Positions 43,770 through 52,545 are shown, counted from the stretch's first letter. The stretch is DNA of 64,000 bases from Sphingomonas sp. Leaf230 (GCF_001421745.1 NZ_LMKW01000001.1:62001-126000), one strand, 5' to 3'. The notes: a model not told the origin generated them from the sequence alone. Made by a program: numbers and translations.

Positions 43770-43805
43770 AAAAGGGGCCCGGTGCATGTGCACCGGGCCC
43801 CTTTT
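43770..43805. terminator. Bidirectional intrinsic terminator between tatC and the entericidin gene
   Basis: AAAAGGGGCCCGGTGCA - TG - TGCACCGGGCCCCTTTT: a perfect 17-base stem with A-tract and T-tract on either side, so it can end transcripts from both converging genes. Confidence 0.9.
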
Positions 43806-43826
43806 CATTATCATAAGCGCAAAGGC

Positions 43827-43961
43827 TTACTTGGCGTTGTTCGCGGTCTTTGCGACGGTCTTGCCCGCCGAGCTCACGTCCTTGCCTGCGCCTTCGACCG
43901 TGTTGCATGCCGACACCATCAACGCGCTGGCTACAATCGCCAGTCCAACCAACTTACGCAT
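43827..43961 (-). CDS. Entericidin A/B family lipoprotein
   Basis: 44 residues. Signal peptide RKLVGLAIVASALMVSAC with lipobox VSAC, then NTVEGAGKDVSSAGKTVAK, the entericidin repeat. Envelope lipoprotein of the entericidin family, commonly induced by stress. GGAGGAAG precedes ATG 43961. A candidate EcfG promoter lies upstream at 44003-44027. Confidence 0.92.
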   Translation of the reverse strand: MRKLVGLAIVASALMVSACNTVEGAGKDVSSAGKTVAKTANNAK

Positions 43962-44265
43962 GATACTTCCTCCAAGAAGGGCTTGAATGCCACGGGAGGG
44001 GGAATGTTCGGGGACGCCATTCGTTCCGCCGCTGGAACCAACGCACGGCAGGAAAAGGCTATTTTTGGAATAAAGGCCCGGCAGCATCACCAGGGGGGGG
44101 AGGGTGTACTACCGGGCCTGTGTTCTGGATAGCGAGAGCGGGGGGGCATAAAGTCGCTATCCGAAGTGTAGAACGGTAACGGCGATGGTCGGTTCCCGCT
44201 TTTCTTCGAATCTATTCAATTAAATGCGTCGTCTGATATGGATCAGCCGACGTTGCAGAAAAGGC
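43962..44265. other. Gap between entericidin gene and PhyP-like kinase gene
   Basis: No coding sequence is supported. It holds the candidate stress promoter (44003-44027) and an 8-base stem AGGCCCGG (44074-44081)/CCGGGCCT (44112-44119) around an unusual run of eight G. These could end the kinase transcript, but the loop is long and there is no T-run. Confidence 0.45.
44003..44027 (-). promoter_or_regulatory. Candidate EcfG promoter of the entericidin gene
   Basis: Minus strand GGAAC-N16-CATT, one mismatch from GGAAC-N16/17-CGTT, about 42 bases before the ATG. Confidence 0.4.
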
Positions 44266-45891
44266 CTAGTCGCGCCCGGTAATGGCGAAGGCGATCTCGT
44301 ACGCGCCGACCAGCGGATCGTGGTGCAAAGGCGATCGCAACTGGCGCGACAGGCCTTCCATGACGCGACCATAGCGCGACAGGGCCTCTCGGAATGCATC
44401 GCTCTCGACCAGCGCACGCGAAACGACGCGAACAACCGCCCGGTCGGGTTTGTCGGCGAGCTTGTCAGCCGGCTTCACCACGATCCTGATCTGAGCCGCC
44501 GGATCGCAGCTCATCGCCAGTTCGATCGTCTCCGTCACAAGAAACGCCAGCGCGACCGCGACGTCCTGGTTGACCAGATACGGATCGACATCGAGCGTGA
44601 TGCCCAAACCATGCGAGCGATCCGACGCGGTCGCGCGGATATTTGCGGAAAGCTCGCCGATCATCGTCCGAAGGTTCAGGCCACGGTTTTCCTCGAGCTC
44701 GGCGAAGTGATTGCGGTGAACCACGGCCAGCGCATCGACGCGGCGCTGGATCGACGAGTAAGCTGCGGTAGCGTCGGGGCTTGGTGCGCTGCGGGCGTGG
44801 AAGTTGATCAGGCTGGAGATAACCTGAAGATTGTTCTTCACGCGGTGGTGCACCTCGCGCGTCAGCTTGGTCTGGCGCACGAGCCCTTCGGCAAGGCCGG
44901 CTTCGTGCAGCGCAACCGTCCGGCTGATCGACTGGAAGGTTTCTCCCAGTTCGCGAATTTCCTGTGCGGGCAGCGTGTGTACGGTGCCGAAGTCGAGTTC
45001 CTCGCCGGGTGTGAAGGCGGCCACCGCACCGCGCAGGCGGCGGAGCGGGCGGATCAGAAGCCGGTCGACCACGAACCACGCTATGCTCGCCGCAGCGATC
45101 CACATGAGCAGCGGCAACAGCATCGCCACGATCAGCGATGACGTCACGGGTGCGCTGCGGATACTCGTCCTCAACGCGAGCCCGGCGACACCGAGCTCAG
45201 TCCGCATAGTCTCCATGCGATCGAGCGGGCGCTCGTCGGCGATCGTTTCGAGGTGAAGCGCGTCCTCATCGAGTACGATCGCACTGCTGAATGCCGACGC
45301 TCGAGTCGAGGGACGTCCGATCTTCTCCAGGAAGGCGCGTGGGAAGAAGGCGCGGGCGGACGTGTCGCCGCTAGGTCCGGAAATCGCGAGGATGAGTCCG
45401 TTGTCGGGAACGATCGCTGCGGCGACGGGCATGTTGTCCTGCCGCACGGTCACCGGGTTGGGCAGCGGAACGCCGCACAGAACATGGCCGGCGCGGTCGG
45501 TGATGATGAAGCGCGTACCAGCCGACGACTGCTGGGCGAACACGCCCTGAGCGCGCGCGCAACTCGGGGCATCAGCAGGATCGGTCCCGAGCGCGTTCAC
45601 CGCAACCCGAAGCGCGGTCATGTCGCCGACGAGTTCGATCGCGATGGCGCGCGCGCTTTCGTCTGCCGTCACGCGTAACCGGGCACGCGCCTCTGCATCG
45701 GCCAGCCGCGTCGTTTGCAACGTGGCAAACACCGCGATCAAGGCCAACGGCAAGAGCGCCGCACTGATGATCAGAAAAAGTTTAGCGCCGGTGGGCAAAC
45801 TGCCCATCGCGGACAGCAGGCGACGTTTATTTAGCGGCGCTGGCTCCGGGGAGGTCGTATCTACAGCGGTCGCTATGGGCTCGCGGCCCAC
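44266..45891 (-). CDS. phyP: Sensor histidine kinase, PhyP-like (HisKA_2/HWE type) of the general stress response
   Basis: 541 residues. Two membrane helices (LFLIISAALLPLALIAVFAT and LIVAMLLPLLMWIAAASIAW) flank a periplasmic sensor domain; a HAMP-like linker leads to the HisKA_2 motif TREVHHRVKNNLQVISSLINFH. The ATPase region is degenerate: the N-box position reads LVTETIELAMSC without the expected Asn, and I find no DNG/GxG G1 box. In Sphingomonas Fr1 the kinase PhyP at this locus acts as a phosphatase on PhyR, which fits. The start is GTG 45891, two bases after the nepR stop. Confidence 0.8.
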   Translation of the reverse strand: MGREPIATAVDTTSPEPAPLNKRRLLSAMGSLPTGAKLFLIISAALLPLALIAVFATLQTTRLADAEARARLRVTADESARAIAIELVGDMTALRVAVNALGTDPADAPSCARAQGVFAQQSSAGTRFIITDRAGHVLCGVPLPNPVTVRQDNMPVAAAIVPDNGLILAISGPSGDTSARAFFPRAFLEKIGRPSTRASAFSSAIVLDEDALHLETIADERPLDRMETMRTELGVAGLALRTSIRSAPVTSSLIVAMLLPLLMWIAAASIAWFVVDRLLIRPLRRLRGAVAAFTPGEELDFGTVHTLPAQEIRELGETFQSISRTVALHEAGLAEGLVRQTKLTREVHHRVKNNLQVISSLINFHARSAPSPDATAAYSSIQRRVDALAVVHRNHFAELEENRGLNLRTMIGELSANIRATASDRSHGLGITLDVDPYLVNQDVAVALAFLVTETIELAMSCDPAAQIRIVVKPADKLADKPDRAVVRVVSRALVESDAFREALSRYGRVMEGLSRQLRSPLHHDPLVGAYEIAFAITGRD

Positions 45892-45893
45892 CG

Positions 45894-46058
45894 TCAGTCC
45901 AGCTTGCCGAGGAGTTCGAGCAGGTCGTCCGGGATCGTCTCGTCCACGGTCTTCTGATACACCGAACGCAGCGCCGAGCCCATTTGTTGGTCCTTATCAG
46001 GGACCTTGGCGGGTTTCGTTGCAGGCACTGTCTTCTCCGTGTCGTGGCCCAAACTCAA
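45894..46058 (-). CDS. nepR: Anti-sigma factor NepR
   Basis: 54 residues. The helical core MGSALRSVYQKTVDETIPDD followed by LLELLGKLD is the NepR signature that wraps the EcfG sigma factor and is displaced by phosphorylated PhyR. I use TTG 46058 (SLGHDTEKT) preceded by GGGGGAAG; an ATG at 46085 in frame lacks that support. Divergent from phyR, with a candidate EcfG promoter at 46152. Confidence 0.93.
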   Translation of the reverse strand: MSLGHDTEKTVPATKPAKVPDKDQQMGSALRSVYQKTVDETIPDDLLELLGKLD

Positions 46059-46151
46059 AACTTCCCCCTGCACGACGCAAACCAATATGTGATGACGAGC
46101 AAAACTGCGCCCTTGGGCACCGGACTACATACTCGCGAAAGATGTTCGTGA

Positions 46152-46176
46152 AACCAAATAGCGTCTGGATGGTTCC
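46152..46176 (-). promoter_or_regulatory. Candidate EcfG promoter of nepR
   Basis: Minus strand GGAAC-N16-GGTT, one mismatch from consensus. NepR genes are usually EcfG-dependent, so an autoregulated promoter is expected here. Confidence 0.5.
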
Positions 46177-46330
46177 ACACCCGAGCGAAAAATACGCATC
46201 TCCGCTCGATCGCAGCCGATACCTGGCGGCGATGGCGTGGACACGGGGCATTTTCGACCGACACCATTGCAATGACGCGAGCCACCCGACACATGAGGGG
46301 CCGCGTAGGATCAGGGAGTATTCGTTACCC

Positions 46331-47134
46331 ATGTCTCTTGGACAGCAACTTGCACCGCACCTTCCATTTTTGCGGCGCTACGGCCGGGCCCTGACCGGCA
46401 GCCAGATGCACGGCGACAAATACGTGCGCGCCACGCTCGAGGCGATCGTCGCCGCGCCTGAGGAATTCCCCCGCGACGTCGATCCCCGTCTCGGCCTGTA
46501 CCGGATGTTCCAGGCGATCTGGAACTCGGCGAACTTCGACGAGGTCGGTGACGAGAGCGTCAGCGATGCCGAGGGTCACGAAGCCGTCGCCCGCGCTCGC
46601 CTCGCACGGATGACTCCGCTGTCGCGTCAGGCGCTGCTGCTGACCGCGATGGAAGGCTTCACGCCCGAGGACGCGGCGTATCTGATCGAGGTCGATACCA
46701 GCGAAGTCGACGATCTGGTCGCGGATGCCTTGTCCGAGATCGAAAACCAGACCCGCGCCAAGGTTCTCATCATCGAGGACGAGCCGATCATCGCTATGGA
46801 TATCGAGACGATCGTTCGCGATCTCGGTCACGACGTCACTGGCGTTGCGGTCACGCGTGACGAAGCCGTCGCGCTGGCGATGGAAACGCGTCCCGGTCTC
46901 GTTCTTGCGGACATCCAGCTCGCCGACGACAGCTCGGGCATCGACGCGGTCAAGGACATCCTGGCCGAGTTCGAGGTCCCGGTGATCTTCATCACCGCGT
47001 TCCCCGAGCGCCTGCTGACCGGCGAGCGCCCCGAGCCGACGTTCCTGATCACCAAGCCGTTCCAGCGGTCGACCGTGAAGGCCGCGATCAGCCAGGCGCT
47101 GTTCTTCGACCAGGCGACCGTCCCGACCGCCTGA
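46331..47134 (+). CDS. phyR: Response regulator PhyR (sigma-like domain plus receiver)
   Basis: 267 residues in two parts: an N-terminal sigma-factor mimic (SLGQQLAPHLPFLRRYGRAL, then MTPLSRQALLLTAMEGF) and a C-terminal receiver with acidic residues IIEDEPIIAMDIE, phospho-Asp in GLVLADIQLADDSSG and Lys in FLITKPFQ. Phosphorylation frees the sigma-like domain to bind NepR. The master switch of the alphaproteobacterial general stress response. Confidence 0.97.
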   Translation: MSLGQQLAPHLPFLRRYGRALTGSQMHGDKYVRATLEAIVAAPEEFPRDVDPRLGLYRMFQAIWNSANFDEVGDESVSDAEGHEAVARARLARMTPLSRQALLLTAMEGFTPEDAAYLIEVDTSEVDDLVADALSEIENQTRAKVLIIEDEPIIAMDIETIVRDLGHDVTGVAVTRDEAVALAMETRPGLVLADIQLADDSSGIDAVKDILAEFEVPVIFITAFPERLLTGERPEPTFLITKPFQRSTVKAAISQALFFDQATVPTA

Positions 47135-47209
47135 AGGCGGCAATGCGTATCGGGTTCGTGACCGCAAGACAGTTACGGACCCAAAACGTTTTTCGCGAGT
47201 TTGGTGATT

Positions 47210-47347
47210 ATGGCTGATCCGAACGAACCAATTCATATCGATACCGAGGATGCACGGGCTGGCGCCACGCCGCACATGACCCGGTACATCCTGGCGATCT
47301 CCCTCGTCTTGGTCATTGTTATCTTTGGCTTTATAATCCTGCGCTGA
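47210..47347 (+). CDS. 45-residue membrane protein between phyR and ecfG
   Basis: Frame of 45 codons: polar N-terminus DPNEPIHIDTEDARAGATPH, then one hydrophobic span (YILAISLVLVIVIFGFIIL) ending in Arg. No clear ribosome site precedes ATG 47210 (GTGATT). It sits in line between phyR and ecfG, 75 bases after phyR and about 95 before ecfG, which suggests co-expression. I do not know of a named function. Confidence 0.6.
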   Translation: MADPNEPIHIDTEDARAGATPHMTRYILAISLVLVIVIFGFIILR

Positions 47348-47443
47348 GCCGGATTATGAGCAGGTCGCTGGTATTTCCCGCGACCTGTGCCTATGTCTGT
47401 CGTCCGCGTACGGCAGTGTTTTATCGGGATTGATCGGATTACC

Positions 47444-48091
47444 ATGACCCAGCCTGCTTCGCCCGTGGACGACGAAATGGATGATGTTGTCGAGCCGGTC
47501 GAGCATGTTTCCTTGTCGGATGCCGAGTTCAAGGTTCAGCTTGCCCAGGTGATCCCGCATTTGCGCGCGTTCGGGCGCTCGTTGTCGGGCAGCCGCGATC
47601 TCGCCGACGATCTCGTGCAGGAAACGCTGCTCAAGGCCTGGGCCGCGCGTCTTCGGTTCCAGGCCGGGACGAACATGCGCGCTTGGACGTTCATCATCCT
47701 TCGCAACCTGTATCTGTCGCAGATGCGGCGTGCGCGCTTCAAGGGCGAGTGGGACGATCTGGTCGCAGACCGTATCCTCGCTGCGCCTGCGAGCCAGGAT
47801 CGTCACGTCGAGCTGGGCGATATGCAGCGTGCGTTGATGCATCTCCCTCAGCCGCAGCGCGAGGCTTTGATCCTCGTGGGCGCGGGTGGCTTCGCGTATG
47901 AAGAAGCCGCCGAAATCTGCAGCGTAGCCGTCGGGACGATCAAGAGCCGCGTTGCGCGTGGTCGTGTTGCGCTCGAGACGATACTGACCGATGGTTCGCT
48001 ACCGTCGCGACGGGATCATGAGACGGACACGAGCAAGACGGCGCTTGATTCGATCATGGGCGATGTCGAAGAACTCAGCCGCGGTCGCTAG
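47444..48091 (+). CDS. ecfG: RNA polymerase sigma factor EcfG (ECF15)
   Basis: 215 residues. Sigma region 2: LRAFGRSLSGSRDLADDLVQETLLKAWAA and NMRAWTFIILRNLYLSQMRR; region 4: LPQPQREALILVGAGGFAYEEAAEI. These are hallmarks of ECF15 general stress sigma factors. The start ATG 47444 is preferred over GTG 47387, whose extra residues are not family-like. It is the output of the PhyR-NepR switch encoded alongside. Confidence 0.94.
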   Translation: MTQPASPVDDEMDDVVEPVEHVSLSDAEFKVQLAQVIPHLRAFGRSLSGSRDLADDLVQETLLKAWAARLRFQAGTNMRAWTFIILRNLYLSQMRRARFKGEWDDLVADRILAAPASQDRHVELGDMQRALMHLPQPQREALILVGAGGFAYEEAAEICSVAVGTIKSRVARGRVALETILTDGSLPSRRDHETDTSKTALDSIMGDVEELSRGR

Positions 48092-48106
48092 TCCCGATTA
48101 ACGAAC

Positions 48107-48135
48107 GCCGCATCGCTCAGTTTAGGCGATGCGGC
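48107..48135. terminator. Hairpin at the convergent ends of ecfG and the next small gene
   Basis: GCCGCATCGC (48107-48116) pairs with GCGATGCGGC (48126-48135) over 10 bases with a 9-base loop; no strong T-run on either side. It overlaps the end of the minus-strand small gene. Confidence 0.4.
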
Positions 48136-48299
48136 ATCGCGTCCAGGCGGCGCAACATCATCATCATATCGTCGGGTACCGAGTGCGTGTCGTCGAACGC
48201 GCCACGCAGCGCGTGACCGATCACGTCGGTCGCGCGGGGGCGGCGCACGACCTGCTGGCCGTTCTCTTCGCGCCTGATCGTGAGGAATGCGTAAGTCAT
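48117..48299 (-). CDS. Hypothetical 60-residue protein
   Basis: MTYAFLTIRREENGQQVVRR is followed by PRATDVIGHALRGAF and a Met-rich end (DDMMMMLRRLDAM). Soluble, basic, no known motif. It lies between ecfG and glnE, convergent with ecfG and divergent from glnE with a 76-base gap. I include it because it has sphingomonad-like codon use and a plausible beginning, but no family is recognised. Confidence 0.55.
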   Translation of the reverse strand: MTYAFLTIRREENGQQVVRRPRATDVIGHALRGAFDDTHSVPDDMMMMLRRLDAMPHRLN

Positions 48300-48375
48300 G
48301 TTCGCTACAACGGGCCAATAGCGTTTTCGTTGCTTTGTCGTGACACGCGTAGACAGCGGATTATAGCGATGACGC

Positions 48376-51060
48376 ATGGCTTTAGTCTCACCTGAACTGG
48401 CGATAAACGCCGCGCTCGACCGCGCAAGACTTTGGTCCCCATTCCTGGCGATGGTCCTCAACCGCGAGCCGGACTTGGCGCGATCGCTGGCGGCAGGAAA
48501 GCTGGACCTCTCCTTGTCGAGTGCCGAAGCCGACATGCCGGTCGCGCGTCGCCTGCGGATCGAACGGCGCGCAATGGCGCTCAACGTCGCGATCGGCGAT
48601 CTGGCAGGCGTTCTCGATCTCACCGCGGTGACCGGCGCGCTGACCCGCTTTGCCGACTATGCGCTCGACACCGCGATCCGCACCGCGATCGAGGAACGGA
48701 CCCCTGGCGCCGAACCACGCGGCTTCGTCGCGATCGCGCTCGGCAAGCAGGGCAGCAGCGAACTCAATTATTCGTCGGACATCGATCCGATCCTGTTGTT
48801 CGACCCGGCGACGCTGCCCCGGCGTCCGCGCGAGGAGCCGGAAGAAGCGGCGGTGCGGATCGGCAAGCGAGTCGTCGAACTGCTCCAGGCGCGTGATGGC
48901 GACGGCTATGTCCTGCGCGTCGACCTCCGCCTGCGGCCATCGCCCGAGATCACGCCGATCGCGCTGCCGGTCGATGCGGCGATCGCCTATTATGAGGCAC
49001 AGGCGCTGCCTTGGGAACGCGCCGCGTTCATTCGAGCGCGTGCGGCGGCCGGTGACATCGCGCTAGGCCAGCGATTTCTCGACGCGATCCGTCCGTTCGT
49101 GTGGCGTCGCGCGCTCGATTTCGGCGCGATCGGCGAAATCCGCGGCATCTCCGCGCGGATCCGCGATCATCATTCGCAAGGCCAGGCATTCGGCCCCGGC
49201 TATGACCTGAAGCGCGGTCGTGGCGGCATCCGCGAGGCCGAGTTCTTCGCGCAGATTCATCAGCTGATTCACGGCGGTCGCGATCCCGCCCTGCGCGCGC
49301 CCGCAACCCGCGATGCCCTATCCCGACTGGCCGAAGCAGGCTGGATTGGTACCGACGAATCGATTGCGTTGATCGAGGGCTACACGCTGCTCCGGACGAT
49401 CGAGCACCGCGTCCAGATGATCGACGATCGCCAGACGCACGCCTTGCCGACTGGCGATGCACTCCACCGCGTGGCGAAACTGCACGGGCTGGACGATTCG
49501 GGCGCGCTGTTGGCGTTGCTCGAGCCGCGCGTGACGGCGACCGGCCGGATCTACGACGCGCTCGACGATACTGTCCGCCCCGCCTTCTCGCATGACGCGG
49601 TGACGCTGGAAGCTGACCTAGCTGCGGCAGGGTTCGACGAACCCGAACCGGCACGTCGGCGGATCGAGGCGTGGCGGGGTGGCGCCTATCCTGCGCTGCG
49701 CAGTCCGGCCGCGCGTGAGGCGTTGGAGGCGGTGTTGCCGACGCTGGTTCCTGCGTTGGCGACTGCTCCTGTCCCACAGGCGGCGCTGCTCCGATTGGAC
49801 GCATTGCTCGAACGCCTGCCGAGCGCGATCAACATCTTCCGCTTGTTGGAGGCGCGACCGGGCTTGGCGACTTTGCTTGCCGCCATCCTCAGCCATGCGC
49901 CCACGCTCGCGGACGATCTCGGTCGTCGGCCTGATCTGCTCGACGGACTGATCGATGCGACCGCGTTCGAGCCGGTTGGGGACGTCGCGGCGCTCGAAGC
50001 GATCATGCGCGCGGGCGAGGCGGGCGGCGACTATCAGTCCCGGCTCGACCATGTCCGCCGCGTCGTCGGCGAGCTTCGATTCGCGCTCGGGACACAGATC
50101 GTCGCCGGCGTGTCCGACCCGCTGGACGTCGCGGCAGGCTATGCACGCATCGCGGAGGCGGCGATCGGCGTCCTCGCAGCCGCGACGATAGAGGAATTCG
50201 CCAAGGTGCATGGTCGCGTGCCGGACAGCGAACTCGTCGTGCTGGCGCTAGGTCGAATGGGTGGCGCGATGCTGACCCACGCGTCCGATCTCGATCTCAT
50301 CTATCTGTTTACAGGCGACTTCTCCGCCGAGTCCAACGGCCCCAAACCGCTTGGCGCGACGCTCTACTACAATCGTCTCGCCCAGCGGCTGACCGGCGCG
50401 CTGTCGGTCGCGACGGCGGCGGGCCCGCTGTACCAGATCGACACCCGGTTGCGACCATCGGGCGGGCAGGGGCCACTGGTCGTCACGCTCGACAGCTTCG
50501 CCCGCTACCAGCGCGAGGATGCCTGGACCTGGGAGCACATGGCGCTCACCCGCGCCCGCCCGGTGTTCGGATCGGCCGACGCTCGGGATACGGTGGCGGC
50601 TATCGTCCGCGACGTGCTCGAAGGCGATCGACCGGCGCGTGACGTGATCGCGGACGCGCGAACGATGCGCAGCGACATGGCCGCGCACAAGCCGCCCAAG
50701 GGCGCACTCGACGCCAAGCTGCTCCCCGGTGGTCTGGTCGATCTCGAATTCGCGACCCATGTGGTTCAACTCGTGAACAGGACCGGGTTCGACCCCAACC
50801 TGGGTGGCGCGATCGATGCATTGATTCGAGAAGGGCTCGTCCCGCCGTCGCTCCGCCCGGCGCACGACGTCCTCACGCGTTTGCTCGTGACGTTGCGGCT
50901 CGTCGCACCCGATGCCGCGCCGCCGGGGCATGCCACCGAGAATCTCATCGCCCGCGCAATCGGGGTGACGGACTGGGCGGCGGTGGTTGCCACGCTCGAA
51001 ACGACGCGGCAGGAGGTCCGCCGGTTCTGGGTGCAGGTGACGGGAGAGCAGCATGGATGA
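48376..51060 (+). CDS. glnE: Bifunctional glutamine synthetase adenylyltransferase/deadenylase
   Basis: 894-residue enzyme with two nucleotidyltransferase domains that adenylylate or de-adenylylate glutamine synthetase in response to PII. The first domain has GKQGSSELNYSSDIDPILLFD and the second GRMGGAMLTHASDLDLIYLFT, each with the Gx..DxD metal motif. Between them lies the regulatory helical region. The 3' end overlaps bcp by eight bases. Length is slightly below the E. coli enzyme (946), as in other alphaproteobacteria. Confidence 0.95.
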   Translation: MALVSPELAINAALDRARLWSPFLAMVLNREPDLARSLAAGKLDLSLSSAEADMPVARRLRIERRAMALNVAIGDLAGVLDLTAVTGALTRFADYALDTAIRTAIEERTPGAEPRGFVAIALGKQGSSELNYSSDIDPILLFDPATLPRRPREEPEEAAVRIGKRVVELLQARDGDGYVLRVDLRLRPSPEITPIALPVDAAIAYYEAQALPWERAAFIRARAAAGDIALGQRFLDAIRPFVWRRALDFGAIGEIRGISARIRDHHSQGQAFGPGYDLKRGRGGIREAEFFAQIHQLIHGGRDPALRAPATRDALSRLAEAGWIGTDESIALIEGYTLLRTIEHRVQMIDDRQTHALPTGDALHRVAKLHGLDDSGALLALLEPRVTATGRIYDALDDTVRPAFSHDAVTLEADLAAAGFDEPEPARRRIEAWRGGAYPALRSPAAREALEAVLPTLVPALATAPVPQAALLRLDALLERLPSAINIFRLLEARPGLATLLAAILSHAPTLADDLGRRPDLLDGLIDATAFEPVGDVAALEAIMRAGEAGGDYQSRLDHVRRVVGELRFALGTQIVAGVSDPLDVAAGYARIAEAAIGVLAAATIEEFAKVHGRVPDSELVVLALGRMGGAMLTHASDLDLIYLFTGDFSAESNGPKPLGATLYYNRLAQRLTGALSVATAAGPLYQIDTRLRPSGGQGPLVVTLDSFARYQREDAWTWEHMALTRARPVFGSADARDTVAAIVRDVLEGDRPARDVIADARTMRSDMAAHKPPKGALDAKLLPGGLVDLEFATHVVQLVNRTGFDPNLGGAIDALIREGLVPPSLRPAHDVLTRLLVTLRLVAPDAAPPGHATENLIARAIGVTDWAAVVATLETTRQEVRRFWVQVTGEQHG

Positions 51061-51505
51061 AGGTTCGATGATCCCCGACGTATCGCTGACGATCGATGAC
51101 GCCGTGGTTTCGCTCGCGAGCCTCGGCGCGCCGTTGGTGGTGTATTTCTACCCGAAGGACGACACAGCCGGTTGCACCACCGAAGCGAAGGACTTCTCCG
51201 CACTTTCCGACGCGTTCGCAAAGGCGGGCATAACCGTCGTCGGCGTGTCCAAAGACAGTGCAGCGTCGCACGCAAAATTCACGGCAAAACATGGACTTAC
51301 GGTCCGGCTTGCCAGCGATGTCGAAGGTGTCGCCTGCGAGGCTTTCGGCGTGTGGGTCGAGAAGGCGATGTATGGTCGCAAGTACATGGGGATCGAGCGC
51401 GCGACGTTCCTGTTCGGCGCCGATGGGACACTGGCCAAGGCGTGGCACAAGGTCCGTGTGGCGGGGCATGCCGAGGCGGTTCTGGCCGCCGCCAAGGCGC
51501 TCTGA
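51053..51505 (+). CDS. Peroxiredoxin, Bcp/PrxQ type
   Basis: 150 residues, thioredoxin-fold peroxidase. YPKDDTAGCTTEAKDFS holds the peroxidatic Cys41. The usual resolving Cys five residues later is Lys here; another Cys at about 95 (EGVACEAFG) may serve instead, or the enzyme may be one-Cys. The C-terminal region WHKVRVAGHAEAVLAAA is typical. ATG 51053 overlaps the glnE end. Confidence 0.92.
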   Translation: MDEGSMIPDVSLTIDDAVVSLASLGAPLVVYFYPKDDTAGCTTEAKDFSALSDAFAKAGITVVGVSKDSAASHAKFTAKHGLTVRLASDVEGVACEAFGVWVEKAMYGRKYMGIERATFLFGADGTLAKAWHKVRVAGHAEAVLAAAKAL

Positions 51506-51825
51506 ACAGCCCGCAGTAACGTTCGGAGATTCGCCGACATTTCACGTCCGATGTCGTCGTTGGCTTCCTGTTCCCTCGCAATCGTCCCAATTCGCATCAA
51601 CTCGCCGCATCAACCTGCCGCTCCGCCGCGCCGACCGTGCGGGGCTATTGCCCGGAACGGCGGTATCCGGCCTAACCCACACTGTCTGGTGCGCGGAGGG
51701 GCTGCGAGTCAGGACAGAGTTTCGGAGCCGTCCGCCTGGAAGCGAACGGCCCTGCATTTTTGTGTCGGGGACCAATGGTCGAATTTACCGCAGCAGCCAT
51801 CGTGACGCGCCTCGAGGCCGTATCG
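51506..51825. other. Gap between bcp and the M23 peptidase gene
   Basis: About 320 bases with no gene supported. It probably carries the peptidase promoter; no repeat family is present and I see no clear regulatory motif. Confidence 0.4.
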
Positions 51826-52545
51826 ATGGTGTCCAAATCGTTCACGTTCCGCCGTTTGGCGATCGCCGCAACAGTGATGGGAATGACTACGGTCGGCGCG
51901 ACTGCCGAGGCCCAGGTCGTTGCTTCGAAGGTAGCGCACCACGTCGCTGCAATCGGTGGTCCGATGATCGCCGCGAACACTGAGGAAGCCACCGCCGATC
52001 TCCGCGCCGACGCGCAGTTCCGCACGCTGTTCCAGACCTGGAAGAAGCTCGACGCGACGCAGCAGGGCGTGATCGCGATCCCTTCGGTTCAGCCGGTCCA
52101 CTCGCTCTCGTTCACCAGCAATTTCGGCATCCGCTCCGATCCGTTCCGCGGCACCGCGGCAATGCATGCCGGCGTTGATATTCCCGGTCCGATCGGCACA
52201 CCGATCTACGCCACAGCCGACGGCATCATCGCACACGCCGGTCGCCAGGGCGGCTACGGCAACATGGTCGAGATCAGCCACGGCAAGGGCATCGCGACGC
52301 GCTACGGCCATCTGTCGAAGATCCTCGTCGGCGATAACGCCCGCGTCGTTCGCGGCCAGCTGATCGCGCTGATGGGCTCGACCGGCCGCTCGACCGGCTC
52401 GCATCTTCATTACGAAGTCCGCATCGACGGCCATGCGGTCAACCCGGTACCGTTCTTGACGACCGCGGATTATCTCCTCGCCGCACAGGACCGCTCGGTA
52501 AACGCGATCCCGGTTTCGACTAGCGGCCCCGCCGCGCAGGACTGA
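51826..52545 (+). CDS. M23 family metallopeptidase, exported
   Basis: Zinc endopeptidase of the LytM type acting on peptidoglycan cross-bridges. After a signal peptide (FRRLAIAATVMGMTTVGATAEA) comes a linker and the catalytic domain with HAGVDIPGPIGTP (HxxxD), RYGHLS and SHLHYEV (HxH). 239 residues. The start ATG 51826 gives a good signal peptide; ATG 51775 in frame is an alternative with a longer leader. Confidence 0.88.
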   Translation: MVSKSFTFRRLAIAATVMGMTTVGATAEAQVVASKVAHHVAAIGGPMIAANTEEATADLRADAQFRTLFQTWKKLDATQQGVIAIPSVQPVHSLSFTSNFGIRSDPFRGTAAMHAGVDIPGPIGTPIYATADGIIAHAGRQGGYGNMVEISHGKGIATRYGHLSKILVGDNARVVRGQLIALMGSTGRSTGSHLHYEVRIDGHAVNPVPFLTTADYLLAAQDRSVNAIPVSTSGPAAQD

